NCBI GenBank assembly: GCA_964017965.1
Contig: CAXHNV010000003.1
Coordinates: forward strand, 62,001 to 126,000
Source of the DNA: UBA2883 sp964017965
GTDB taxonomy: Bacteria; Cyanobacteriota; Vampirovibrionia; Gastranaerophilales; Gastranaerophilaceae
Length of the DNA stretch: 64,000 nt
Direction of reading: 5' to 3'
A program made the translations under genes and the position numbers. Of the stretch, positions 44,725 through 53,894 are shown piece after piece. Every line of letters starts with the position of its first letter. The first letter of the stretch is position 1. The notes under the pieces were generated by a model. That model ran no database searches and was not told the origin of the DNA. It worked only from the letters and a program-made list of their open reading frames with translations.

Positions 44725-45990
44725 ATGGCAATCGCAGTTGACGGTTACGGAAATATCACCAAAGGAAACGCAAAAGAGATATATGTTGCGTGGAAACGTG
44801 GCGAAGTAGAATTGAATAAATTACAACAAACAAAGTGTGAATCATACTTAAGTCCGGAAGAAATGGACGAAGTACAGTATGATGTCAAAACAAATAAAGA
44901 AGCCGGTAAAGATAAAATTAATACCGAAGGTACTGAAAAAAAGACCGGTGGTAATGCTGCAGCTACTACAGTTGGTAATATTGCTGCTGTTGGTGGTGCT
45001 GTTACTGCTGCAAATACAATAGCTTTGGCTGCAGATGGTTTCACTCAATGGGCAATTGCTATTGGGATGAATATTTGTGCTGCATCTACTCTTTTATTAG
45101 TAAAAGCATTTGATAATGCTTATAAAGAACGTACAGCTGCAAGAGATGCTTCTGATCAAACAAATCAAACCTTGGATAACTATAATGACGGTCTTGCAAA
45201 TTCAATGGAAATGATGAACGAAGATATTGAATTGTATGGTGAACAACAAGACAAATTAACAACAACAGTAAATACTCAAGTATCACAAGGCGCAGACCTG
45301 CAAATGCAATATGATGCAGCTGTAGCTATGGGTGATGCTAATGGAGCACAAGCATTAAAAGAACAGATGAAAGCTCTGTCTGAACAAGATAACTCACAGC
45401 TTGAAGATGAATTAGCTAAGACGGGCGAAGGTATTGAAGAATATCGTGCAATGAACGCTGAATCAATAGGCTGTGCTGAATCCGGTCAATCTGTATCTGA
45501 TTTCTTGAAAGAAGGTACTACTATGGGTGCTCTAGGGATAGTTAACTCAATAGTTCTTACGCTTGGTGCAGCTGTAATGGGATTTACTGCTGCCGGAACA
45601 TTCCCTAAACTAGCACCATTCTTCCCTGACTTACCATTAACTTTAACCGGTAAAGTAGTATTTGGTATTGCAGCTGCTCTATTTGCGATATCTGCAAAAC
45701 AAATGATGGATAAATCTAAATCTGAATTTGAATGTGCTTCTGCCGGTGGCGATATGCAAGAACACGTTAATAGCTTAAATGAAATGATTTCTCAACAAGA
45801 CCAATATACCACTGAAACAGAAGGTGCATTTGCTGAATCAGATGAAGAAGCTGCTGAATCTCAAGCAGAAGCTGAAGAAGCAGCAGGTGATGCTGTTTCA
45901 GGTAACAAAGAAGGTCTTTCAAGTAAACCAAAAGACGATAAAGAAGATAAACCTAAACCTGCACCCGCACCAACAGGAGCAGCTGCATAA
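44725..45990 (+). CDS. Paralogue B of an unknown secreted or membrane coiled-coil protein
   Basis: This is a 421-residue mirror-image copy of the gene at 43217-44473. The leader, first 70 codons, central coiled coil and acidic tail are nearly the same. The hydrophobic segments (about 80-130 and 270-340) are substantially different. The DNA for the leader and first 220 bases differs from its partner at only a few positions, so the duplication is recent or kept alike by gene conversion. Function unknown. Confidence 0.75.
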   Translation: MAIAVDGYGNITKGNAKEIYVAWKRGEVELNKLQQTKCESYLSPEEMDEVQYDVKTNKEAGKDKINTEGTEKKTGGNAAATTVGNIAAVGGAVTAANTIALAADGFTQWAIAIGMNICAASTLLLVKAFDNAYKERTAARDASDQTNQTLDNYNDGLANSMEMMNEDIELYGEQQDKLTTTVNTQVSQGADLQMQYDAAVAMGDANGAQALKEQMKALSEQDNSQLEDELAKTGEGIEEYRAMNAESIGCAESGQSVSDFLKEGTTMGALGIVNSIVLTLGAAVMGFTAAGTFPKLAPFFPDLPLTLTGKVVFGIAAALFAISAKQMMDKSKSEFECASAGGDMQEHVNSLNEMISQQDQYTTETEGAFAESDEEAAESQAEAEEAAGDAVSGNKEGLSSKPKDDKEDKPKPAPAPTGAAA

Positions 45991-46007
45991 TAAAGGCTTA
46001 AGCAAAA

Positions 46008-46041
46008 AACAGGGGGTTGGATATTCATCCAACCCCCTGTT
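46008..46041. terminator. Terminator between paralogue B and thrS
   Basis: Stem AACAGGGGGTTGGAT with its complement around ATTC, the same core as at 43165-43200. The T run is better on the minus strand, so it also serves thrS. Confidence 0.88.
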
Positions 46042-46044
46042 CGT

Positions 46045-47823
46045 TTATTCTGTAACTTTGTCCTTAATTTCTGTTTCTATCTTATCGATAAATTCATCTA
46101 CCGACAATGTTCCAACCTGTCCTACTCCGCGTTTTCTTATAGCTACAGAGTTTGATTCCATTTCTTTATCACCGACTACGCAAACATAAGGTACTTTATG
46201 TTCTTTCAAAGATTCTCTTATCTTGTAGTTCATGCTTTCAGATCTGTCATCTAACTGTACCCTAATTCCTGCATTTCTCATCTTCTTATAGATAGCTTCT
46301 GCATAATCAAGGTGTTTGTCAGTCGAGATAGGTACAATTGTAACCTGTGTAGGTGCCAACCACGTAGGGAATGCACCTGCATAGTGTTCAATCAAGATAC
46401 CGTGGAATCTCTCCATAGAACCGAATACTACCCTGTGTAACATTACAGGTGTTTTCATTGAACCGTCTCTATCCTGATACTTGATATTAAATCTTTCAGG
46501 CAGGTTGAAATCAAGCTGGATAGTCGCACATTGCCATGTTCTGCCAATAGCGTCCTTAACTTTGAAGTCAATCTTAGGACCGTAAAACGCACCGTCGCCT
46601 TCGTTAATATCGTATTTCATACCGCGTTTATCCATAGCTTCTTTCAAACCTGCTTCCGCCAATTCCCAGTTTGCAAGTTCACCAACGTAGCTTTCAGGTC
46701 TTGTTGAAAGTTCTACTTCAAAATCCATTTTGAATATTTTCATTGTATCTGATACAAAATCGATGATTTCATTGATTTCAGAAACCAACTGTTCAGGCGT
46801 ACAGAAAATGTGTGCATCATCCTGTGTAAAACCTTGTACACGGGTTAAACCGGCTAAGGCACCTGATTTTTCTTTTCTATATACTGTTCCTAATTCAGCC
46901 ATTCTCAATGGTAATGAACGGTAAGAATGTCTGTTTGCTTGATAAATCAAGATATGGAACGGACAGTTCATAGGTTTTACTACAAATTGTTCATCTTCAT
47001 CTTCGTTCTTTTGGATAAAGAACATATTTTCTTTGTAGTGGTCCATGTGACCTGAAATCTCCCATAACTTAGATTTTGCAATCTGAGGAGTTTGAACGAT
47101 AACGTAACCGCGTTTTCTGTGTTCAGTTCTCCAATAGTTTTCAATCTCTTCTCTAACAACCGCAAGGTTAGGGTGCCAAAGAACCAAACCGCCGCCGATT
47201 TCTTCTCTTACAGAGAACAAGTCAAGCTGTTTGCCTAATTTTCTATGGTCGCGTTTTTCAGCTTCTTCAATCATTGTCAAATATGCTTGCAAATCTTCTT
47301 TATTCCAATATGCAGTTGCATAGATTCTTTGCAACATCTTGTTGTTTTCGTTACCTCTCCAGTAAGCGCCTGCAACCTTTAACAGTTTGAACGCGTTACC
47401 TTTGATATATGATGTATTTGGAACGTGTGGTCCTGCACACAAATCGTTGAACAATACGTTACCGTCTTTATCTTTTGTAAGATAAAGTGTAGGATTATCG
47501 TTTCTGTGTTCTTCTAATAATTCTGCTTTGTAGATTTCACCTTCCGCTTTAAATTCAGCAATCTTAGCGTCAACATCTTCTACTTCCACTTTTTCAAAAG
47601 TAAGGTTTTGTTTAACAATTGCTTTCATCTCAGCTTCGATTTTTTCAAAATCTTCTTCCGTAAAAGTATGACCTTCTGTCATATCGAAGTCATAATAAAA
47701 CCCGTCATCAGTTGCAGGTCCGATAGCCAACTTTGCTTCCGGGAACAGCTTTTGAACGGCTTGTGCTAATACGTGTGATGTCGAGTGTCTTAACACTGAC
47801 AATGTTTCTTGTGTTTTTTCCAT
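46045..47823 (-). CDS. thrS: Threonyl-tRNA synthetase lacking the TGS domain
   Basis: The class II synthetase starts at ATG 47823, with AGGAAGGA upstream. It begins directly at the editing domain (LRHSTSHVLAQAVQKLFP, an HxxxH motif) and lacks the N-terminal TGS domain of the E. coli enzyme. The catalytic core has YRKEKSGALAGLTRVQGF (motif 2) and HRVVFGSMERF (motif 3), and the anticodon-binding domain follows. At 592 residues it is about 50 shorter than the E. coli enzyme. Confidence 0.95.
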   Translation of the reverse strand: MEKTQETLSVLRHSTSHVLAQAVQKLFPEAKLAIGPATDDGFYYDFDMTEGHTFTEEDFEKIEAEMKAIVKQNLTFEKVEVEDVDAKIAEFKAEGEIYKAELLEEHRNDNPTLYLTKDKDGNVLFNDLCAGPHVPNTSYIKGNAFKLLKVAGAYWRGNENNKMLQRIYATAYWNKEDLQAYLTMIEEAEKRDHRKLGKQLDLFSVREEIGGGLVLWHPNLAVVREEIENYWRTEHRKRGYVIVQTPQIAKSKLWEISGHMDHYKENMFFIQKNEDEDEQFVVKPMNCPFHILIYQANRHSYRSLPLRMAELGTVYRKEKSGALAGLTRVQGFTQDDAHIFCTPEQLVSEINEIIDFVSDTMKIFKMDFEVELSTRPESYVGELANWELAEAGLKEAMDKRGMKYDINEGDGAFYGPKIDFKVKDAIGRTWQCATIQLDFNLPERFNIKYQDRDGSMKTPVMLHRVVFGSMERFHGILIEHYAGAFPTWLAPTQVTIVPISTDKHLDYAEAIYKKMRNAGIRVQLDDRSESMNYKIRESLKEHKVPYVCVVGDKEMESNSVAIRKRGVGQVGTLSVDEFIDKIETEIKDKVTE

Positions 47824-48000
47824 TTTATTTTGTCCTTCCTGCTCAATCAACAACATTTGAAAGAGCCTCACGGGGTGGACCCCCCTAACTACTTTACTTA
47901 ATAAATTGTAGCACAATATTAATGAATTATAAAAAAACTTTCATTTACCATATATAGATGTTATATTTAGTGTATCGAATCAGATTAGTAAGGGTTATTT

Positions 48001-49293
48001 ATGGGAAAAATATATATAGTAGATGTTACAAACCGTGACGGTGTACAAACTTCAAGACTTGGTCTTGCTAAATTACAAAAAACAATAATCAATCTTATGT
48101 TAGATGATATGGGTATAACTCAGTCTGAGTTTGGGTTCCCGACTACACAGCACGAGTTGAATTATTTGAATGCAAACCTTGAACTTGTTGAACGTAATGT
48201 TTTTAAAAACACCAGACTTTCAGGTTGGATGAGAGCTATATCTTCCGATGTTGAAAAATCGTTTGCTAATGTTCCAAAACTAAAACATTGTAACCTTTCA
48301 CAATCAACTTCCGACCAGATGATTGCGGGTAAATATTTGGGTAAGAAGACTAAAAAAGATATTTTGATTTCTACCTGTGAAGCTGTTGAATGTGCAAAAT
48401 CAAAAGGCGCTTTGACTGTTGGTGTTAACGCAGAAGACGCTTCAAGAAGTGATTTAAACTACTTAATTGAGATTGCAAGTGAAGCAAAACGCTGCGGTGC
48501 GGATAGGTTCAGATACTGTGATACATTGGGTTATGAAGACCCTTGGACAGCTTATACAAGAATCTTTGAGATAGCAAAAGCTACTCAAATGCCTATTGAA
48601 GTTCATTATCATAACGATATCGGAATGGCTGTTGCGTGTTCTGTAATGGGTGCAAAAGGTGCTATTGATGCGGGTGTTGATGTTTATATCAATACTGCGA
48701 TTAACGGTATGGGTGAACGTGCGGGTAACGCTGATTTGGTATCTTGTTTGTTATCTATTCTTAAATCAGCTGGGTTTAGAGATAAGTATCAGTTAGATGA
48801 AAGGATTGATTTGTCTAAGGCATGGAAGCTTGCTAAATATACAGCTTACGCATTCGGAGTTGATATTCCTATAAATCAGCCTGCTGTTGGTGATAACGCT
48901 TTCGCTCACGAATCAGGTATCCACGCTGACGGAGCTTTGAAAGACAGAAGAAATTATGAATTATACGATTTTGAAGAACTTGGAAGAGGCGAACCTGAGA
49001 TTATTGAAACGGGTCGAATGATTACAACTGGTGAATACGGTGGTATTAAAGGGTTCAGAAACGTTTATAATAAATTGGAAATCGAGTTTAAGGATGAACA
49101 CGAAGCAAGAACGGTACTTGAACTTGCTCGTTATGCAAACGTTCATACCCAAAAACCGCTTACATCAAGTGAATTGAAGTTTATTTATTATTATCCTGAA
49201 ATTGCGGCGAAGGTAATGACAGTGTCACCTTATTACGAGCCGTCAGGGTCACTTAATGACAGAGGAATTGCTCTACCGGAACATATAGTATAG
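48001..49293 (+). CDS. Homocitrate/isopropylmalate synthase-family enzyme
   Basis: This is a DRE-TIM metallolyase (430 aa) that condenses acetyl-CoA with a 2-oxoacid. It has VDVTNRDGVQ at the first metal site (family norm is TLRDGEQ), HYHNDIGMA for the metal histidines, NTAINGMGERAGNADL and HESGIHADG. It appears to stop soon after the catalytic region, without the regulatory domain of long LeuA. The nearest clear family is homocitrate synthase. The aconitase-like gene 18 bases downstream suggests the two catalyse consecutive steps. Confidence 0.85.
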   Translation: MGKIYIVDVTNRDGVQTSRLGLAKLQKTIINLMLDDMGITQSEFGFPTTQHELNYLNANLELVERNVFKNTRLSGWMRAISSDVEKSFANVPKLKHCNLSQSTSDQMIAGKYLGKKTKKDILISTCEAVECAKSKGALTVGVNAEDASRSDLNYLIEIASEAKRCGADRFRYCDTLGYEDPWTAYTRIFEIAKATQMPIEVHYHNDIGMAVACSVMGAKGAIDAGVDVYINTAINGMGERAGNADLVSCLLSILKSAGFRDKYQLDERIDLSKAWKLAKYTAYAFGVDIPINQPAVGDNAFAHESGIHADGALKDRRNYELYDFEELGRGEPEIIETGRMITTGEYGGIKGFRNVYNKLEIEFKDEHEARTVLELARYANVHTQKPLTSSELKFIYYYPEIAAKVMTVSPYYEPSGSLNDRGIALPEHIV

Positions 49294-49310
49294 TATTAGA
49301 GGATGAAATT

Positions 49311-50552
49311 ATGGGATTAACTTTAGTTGAAAAAATATTATCAGAACACGCAGATAAAGATGTACACGCAGGCGAATTGATTGTTTCAAGGGTTGATGTT
49401 TGTGCCGTTCAGGATGGAACGGGACCGTTGACAGTTCAAGAGTTTAAAAAACTCGGCAAAGATAAACTCAAAAACCCTGAAAGAACAATTCTTTTTATCG
49501 ACCATGCTTCACCCAGTCCGAGAAAAGAGCTTTCTAATACACATACTGTGTTGAGAGAGTTTTCAAAAGATTACGGTGCGGTTCTTTCTGATGTCGGTAA
49601 AGGTGTTTGTCACCAGCGTTTGATAGAAGACTATGTTAACCCTGCAGAAGTACTTGTGGGTGCAGATTCTCATACTTGTACATCAGGTGCGCTCGGAGCG
49701 TTTGCTACAGGCATGGGTTCTACCGATGTAGCGATTGCTATGGCTATCGGCAAAACTTGGTTAAAGGTTCCTAAAACTCTTAAAATTAACGTAAATGGAG
49801 AGTTTAAAGCAGGTGTTTGCGCTAAGGATTTGATTTTACATCTTATTGGCTTGATTGGAGCTGACGGTGCTACTTATATGGCATTAGAGTTTTGCGGTGA
49901 TACTATCAAGAATATGTCTATGTCTGACAGATTTACGCTATCTAATATGGCTGTTGAAGCCGGTGCTAAGTGTGGTTTGATAGTTCCTGATGAGACAACA
50001 AGAGAGTATTTAAAATCACGCGGCAGAGAAGATATGTTCAGGGTTGTTGAGCCTGATGAAGACGCTGTTTATGAACGAGTTATCGATATTAATGCTCAGG
50101 ATGTTGAAAGAACAGTTTCTTGTCCGCATACCGTTGATAACGTAAAAAAAGTATCTGAATTGAGTGATATTAAGGTTAATCAGGTGTTTGTCGGAACTTG
50201 TACAAACGGCAGATTAGAAGATATGCGAACTGTTGCAGAGATTTTGAAGGGTAAGAAGGTTAACCCTGATGTGAGAATGTTGATATGTCCTGCTTCACCG
50301 GATGTATACAAAGCGTCTTTAAAAGAAGGGCTTATTGAAATATTTATGGATGCCGGAGCTGTAATTTTGCCTCCGGGTTGCGGACCTTGTGTTGGGGTTC
50401 ATGCGGGAACGTTGGCTGACGGAGAGGTTTGTCTTTCTACCCAAAACCGTAATTTTCAGGGCAGAATGGGCAACACAAATGGTAATATTTATCTTTGTTC
50501 ACCTTACGTGGCTGCATATTCCGCTATCAACGGTCATATTTCTGACTGTTAG
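49311..50552 (+). CDS. 3-isopropylmalate/homoaconitate dehydratase large subunit
   Basis: This is an aconitase-family large subunit (413 aa) with the iron-sulfur cysteines in GTCTNGRLEDM and PPGCGPCVGVH, and DSHTCTSGALGAFATGMGSTD in the N-terminal part. Its length matches the archaeal-type LeuC/HacA. The partner small subunit (LeuD/HacB) is not in the window. Sited after the synthase, it probably isomerises that product. Whether the pathway makes leucine or homocitrate derivatives cannot be told. Confidence 0.87.
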   Translation: MGLTLVEKILSEHADKDVHAGELIVSRVDVCAVQDGTGPLTVQEFKKLGKDKLKNPERTILFIDHASPSPRKELSNTHTVLREFSKDYGAVLSDVGKGVCHQRLIEDYVNPAEVLVGADSHTCTSGALGAFATGMGSTDVAIAMAIGKTWLKVPKTLKINVNGEFKAGVCAKDLILHLIGLIGADGATYMALEFCGDTIKNMSMSDRFTLSNMAVEAGAKCGLIVPDETTREYLKSRGREDMFRVVEPDEDAVYERVIDINAQDVERTVSCPHTVDNVKKVSELSDIKVNQVFVGTCTNGRLEDMRTVAEILKGKKVNPDVRMLICPASPDVYKASLKEGLIEIFMDAGAVILPPGCGPCVGVHAGTLADGEVCLSTQNRNFQGRMGNTNGNIYLCSPYVAAYSAINGHISDC

Positions 50553-50645
50553 TTTAAAGAAAATGTTACAAATTCGCCTTTTTTGTAATACATGGTAAGA
50601 TGTATTGTGATATAATGTTATTGTAATATTTAAGGGGAAGATTTC

Positions 50646-51143
50646 GTGGGTGTGAATCAAGTGAATGATAGTGTATTGTCTCCACAAGACGTAAGAAAGA
50701 TTTTAGAAAGCGATAATATAGAAATAGTTGGTTTATGCAAGAAAGCCGATGTTTCACCTAAAAAGACTGATGACGGCAAAATTTATTTTTCATTAGAGGA
50801 TGTAAGAGCTTTAAAACAGGCTAAAGAAACTTTGGCGCCTGTTGGTTCAGCGAAGATGTCAGCGAATGCGTCTCAGCTTGTTGTTGATAGTTTGTTAAAA
50901 TCATTACACAGTATGGAAAACAGTATCACTGATTCTGTAACAAAGATTTTGGATGAACGTCTTGAAGGTATGGATGAGGTTGTTGTTGAGCTTATCCGCT
51001 GTAAGACTGAAAACGAAAACTTAAAGAACCAAATCGAAGATTTGAACAAAGAAAACTACGATTTGAAAAAAGAAAATGCTTCATATAGACCGTTCTTTTT
51101 AGGTTTGTATGTTAAAGATACTGTTGAAAAAAGTTTATTTTAA
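50646..51143 (+). CDS. HTH and coiled-coil protein upstream of recA
   Basis: The N-terminal 60 residues look like a MerR-type DNA-binding domain (SPQDVRKIL...VSPKKTDDGKIYFSLEDVRALKQ). A helical middle is followed by a coiled coil (KTENENLKNQIEDLNKENYD) and the tail FLGLYVKD. The GTG at 50646 follows AGGGGAAG. It may be a chromosome-organising or regulatory protein; the domain call is tentative. recA follows 21 bases later. Confidence 0.65.
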   Translation: MGVNQVNDSVLSPQDVRKILESDNIEIVGLCKKADVSPKKTDDGKIYFSLEDVRALKQAKETLAPVGSAKMSANASQLVVDSLLKSLHSMENSITDSVTKILDERLEGMDEVVVELIRCKTENENLKNQIEDLNKENYDLKKENASYRPFFLGLYVKDTVEKSLF

Positions 51144-51164
51144 TTATTTTAAGGGATAAGAATT

Positions 51165-52184
51165 ATGGCGGAAACAAAAGATAAAACTGCGGATGTATCT
51201 GCAGAACGTGTCAAAGCGTTAAAATTAGCTATTGACAAGATAGAAAAAGATTTCGGAAAAGGCTCAATTATGAAATTGGGTGATAAGACTACAGTGAATG
51301 TTGATGCTATTCCTACAGGTGCGTTGGCATTAGACGTAGCTTTAGGAATCGGTGGTATTCCAAGAGGAAGAATTATAGAAATTTATGGTCCTGAATCATC
51401 AGGTAAGACTACATTGGCACAGCATATTGTTGCAGAATGTCAGAAAAAAGGTGGTATTGCAGCGTTTGTCGATGCTGAACATGCTTTAGACCCTGAATAT
51501 GCAAAGAATTTGGGTGTTGATATTGATGAATTATTGATTTCACAACCTGATACAGGTGAACAGGCTCTTGATATTACGGAAGAGTTGGTTCGCTCAGGCG
51601 CGGTTGATATTGTTGTGGTTGACTCTGTTGCAGCACTTGTTCCAAAGGCTGAAATTGAAGGTACTATGGAAGATCAACAAATGGGATTGCAAGCCAGATT
51701 GATGTCTAAAGCTTTGAGAAAATTAACCGGTGTTATCGGTAAAACTAACACTACTGTTATTTTCATCAACCAGTTAAGACAGAAGATTGGTGTGATGTAT
51801 GGCAATCCTGAAACTACAACAGGTGGTAATGCTTTGAAATATTACGCTTCAATCAGAATGGAAATTAAGCGTGTTGAGACTTTGAAAGGTGACGGCGAAG
51901 ACGTTGGTAACCATGTAAGAGTCAGAGTCTTGAAGAATAAGGTAGCTCCTCCGTTTAGAACTGCTGAATTTGACATTATCTTCGGTAAAGGTATATCTAA
52001 GACCGGTAATATTTTGGATGTTGCTGTTAATTTGGGTATTGTGAATAAAGCAGGTGCTTGGTTCAGTTATAACGAAGCTAAACTTGGTCAGGGCAGAGAA
52101 AAATCTAAAGAATTTTTGGATGCTAATGTTGAATTGAAAGACGAAATTGAAAGATTGGTTAGAGAAAAACTAGCTGAGGGCTAG
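51165..52184 (+). CDS. recA: Recombinase A
   Basis: RecA (339 aa) forms DNA filaments for homologous recombination and SOS induction. Walker A GPESSGKTT, Walker B VVDSVAALV, and the L1/L2 loop region TVIFINQLRQKIGVMYGNPE are present. No LexA-like box was recognised upstream. A strong terminator follows. Confidence 0.98.
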   Translation: MAETKDKTADVSAERVKALKLAIDKIEKDFGKGSIMKLGDKTTVNVDAIPTGALALDVALGIGGIPRGRIIEIYGPESSGKTTLAQHIVAECQKKGGIAAFVDAEHALDPEYAKNLGVDIDELLISQPDTGEQALDITEELVRSGAVDIVVVDSVAALVPKAEIEGTMEDQQMGLQARLMSKALRKLTGVIGKTNTTVIFINQLRQKIGVMYGNPETTTGGNALKYYASIRMEIKRVETLKGDGEDVGNHVRVRVLKNKVAPPFRTAEFDIIFGKGISKTGNILDVAVNLGIVNKAGAWFSYNEAKLGQGREKSKEFLDANVELKDEIERLVREKLAEG

Positions 52185-52203
52185 AATATAAGAATTAAGA
52201 GAG

Positions 52204-52223
52204 AGACCCTGATTACAGGGTCT
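52204..52223 (+). terminator. Intrinsic terminator after recA
   Basis: Stem AGACCCTG with CAGGGTCT around ATTA, followed by a run of nine T. Confidence 0.93.
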
Positions 52224-52324
52224 TTTTTTTTATTTTATTTGAAATTTATGCTTGACGTAAAAATTTGTTTAATATACAATTGACTTGCGTGTTGAGCGTA
52301 TTGAAAATTTAATAACTACATTAT

Positions 52325-52398
52325 CGGGATGTGGCGCAGCTTGGTAGCGCACCTCGCTTGGGACGAGGGGGTCGCACGTTCGAATCGTGTCATCCCGA
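52325..52398 (+). tRNA. tRNA-Pro (anticodon TGG)
   Basis: A full cloverleaf: acceptor CGGGATG paired with CATCCCG, anticodon stem CCTCG/CGAGG around CTTGGGA (anticodon TGG), and T-loop TTCGAAT in a GCACG/CGTGT stem. The discriminator base is A and CCA is not encoded. A T run follows directly. Confidence 0.96.
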
Positions 52399-52409
52399 TT
52401 TTTTGTTTT

Positions 52410-52962
52410 TTATGCCCCTGTATATAAATCGCAATCTTTTGTATGTGCGTTTATAATTCCGATTGATTGCAGATAAGAATATATAATTGTTGAGCCGACA
52501 AACTTCATACCGCGCTTTTTTAAGTCTTTTGAAATTTCGTCGGACAAAGGTGATGTTGTTCTGATGTCGCAGCTCTCATAAATGATTTCGCCATTAGTGA
52601 ATCCCCAGATATAGTTGTCAAAAGTGCCGAATTCTTGTTTGATTTGTTTAAAAACACGGCTATTGATTATGCTTGCGTTTATCTTTAGTTTGTTACGTAT
52701 GATATCGGGGTTTGATAATAACTGTGTGCATTTTTTTTTCATCGTAGTTACTTATTTTATCTATATCAAAGTTATCGAATGCTTTTCTGAACGCTTCGCG
52801 TTTGTCAAGTATACATTCCCAGCTTAGACCGGCTTGAAACCCTTCTAAGATTAGCATTTCAAAAAGTTTTTTATCATCGTGCAGCGGAACGCCCCATTCT
52901 GTATCGTGATATTGTATATAAAGCGGGTTTTTCATATTAACCCAAAAACACCGGTTTTTCAT
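52410..52962 (-). pseudogene. tag: 3-methyladenine DNA glycosylase I, split by an A9 tract
   Basis: The N-terminal part (52693-52962) has RCFWVN, YHDTEWGVPLHDD and LEGFQAGLSWECIL, and the C-terminal part (52410-52742) has the IIRNKLKINASI segment and later GSTIIYSYLQSIG. Together they make a normal TAG enzyme of about 183 residues. The frames meet in a run of nine A (minus strand) at 52731-52739; eight would restore the frame. This is a phase-variable switch, a fresh mutation or a base-calling error. Confidence 0.85.
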
Positions 52963-52975
52963 AAACTTATTATAA

Positions 52976-53007
52976 CAAAAAGACTTATCATTTGATAAGC
53001 CTTTTTT
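52976..53007 (-). terminator. Intrinsic terminator of the 53014 gene
   Basis: CTTATC/GATAAG hairpin with A- and T-rich flanks that extend the stem, with a T run on the minus strand. Confidence 0.75.
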
Positions 53008-53013
53008 ATATTA

Positions 53014-53604
53014 TTATGCAATTTGTTGTTGCGATTCTTGTGCTACGATTTCTCCGTATTGTTCAAAGAAATCGTTCCAGGCTGCGCCTGTAATTGGTTT
53101 ACCTGTTTGGTCATAAGCTACAAGTTCAAACTTTGCGCCGGTACTTGGCATACCTAAAACTGTAATGCCTGCATTTCTCAGTGCTTGGCTGCTCTTGAAG
53201 GATTGTAAAGTTGTAGCGTCTACTGTAAAAAATTCTTTTTTAGATTTTAGACCGAAATCGCCATAATCTACGTTTTGCAAAGAGATTACAGGTTTAAACT
53301 GGTTATTTGCCTGTGCACTTTCAATCATCTTTTTTACAGATTCTTGCATTTTTGCCTGAAATGCTTCAGGATAACCCGGCATAGAAAATGCCTGATTATT
53401 ATTATTCAAGAAATATTCATCACCATTATCATTCATTGCAAACTGACGGGTGCTGTGAATTTCTTCCTGTACTGTATTTGGGAAGAGTTGAATCGGGGTT
53501 GCATTATATTGTGCCTCATCAATGGTTCTAGTTGTTACAGCATCACCGCTATTTACACTTGCGATATCACTATTGATTGCTGTTGGTGCTGTTGTTGCTG
53601 TCAT
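53014..53604 (-). CDS. Hypothetical protein (196 aa)
   Basis: No family is recognised. It is soluble, rich in Asn, Gln and Thr, with an Ala/Thr-rich start, an acidic middle and a segment TGKPITGAAWNDFFEQYGE near the end. GAGGTAA precedes the ATG and a terminator follows, so it is a single-gene unit. Two AGTATATACT palindromes lie in the 290 bases upstream. Confidence 0.65.
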   Translation of the reverse strand: MTATTAPTAINSDIASVNSGDAVTTRTIDEAQYNATPIQLFPNTVQEEIHSTRQFAMNDNGDEYFLNNNNQAFSMPGYPEAFQAKMQESVKKMIESAQANNQFKPVISLQNVDYGDFGLKSKKEFFTVDATTLQSFKSSQALRNAGITVLGMPSTGAKFELVAYDQTGKPITGAAWNDFFEQYGEIVAQESQQQIA

Positions 53605-53671
53605 ATAATTACCTCGTTAAAACTCTCGTATATTTATATAAAGTATATTTCGTGCTGAAAATTGACTGTTG

Positions 53672-53799
53672 AGTATATACTTTTGTTACATAAGTTTACA
53701 AAATATGATTTATAATAAGTCTAAAAGTCTTATATAGATTAAAAGTTGTAAAATGCAGTAACTTTTGTTTTTAAAAAATGTTATAGAAAGTATATACTT
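53672..53799. promoter_or_regulatory. Pair of AGTATATACTT sites upstream of the 53014 gene
   Basis: The sequence occurs at 53672-53682 and 53789-53799, each followed within six bases by TACAT. The core AGTATATACT is a perfect palindrome. They may bind a dimeric regulator. The rest of this stretch shows nothing recognisable. Confidence 0.35.
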
Positions 53800-53867
53800 G
53801 GGTACATGTTTTATATAACTAATCTAATCTCTTTTCTTTATTTTCTCCATATTAAAAGAATGTGAGT

Positions 53868-53894
53868 AAATGCCGTATCGTAAGATCGGCATTT
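53868..53894. terminator. Hairpin at the end of the YkgJ-like gene
   Basis: AAATGCCG pairs with CGGCATTT around an 11-base loop, overlapping the stop of the minus-strand gene. The T run is longer on the plus strand, so it may work in both directions. Confidence 0.5.

Noticed and set aside
47824..48000. Riboswitch or T-box before thrS
   Set aside because: Only a short GGGGTGGACCCC palindrome is present; no T-box consensus or extended stems.
48001..49293. Pyruvate carboxylase or HMG-CoA lyase
   Set aside because: These share the DRE-TIM barrel, but NTAINGMGERAGNADL and HESGIHADG are specific to the isopropylmalate/homocitrate synthase group.
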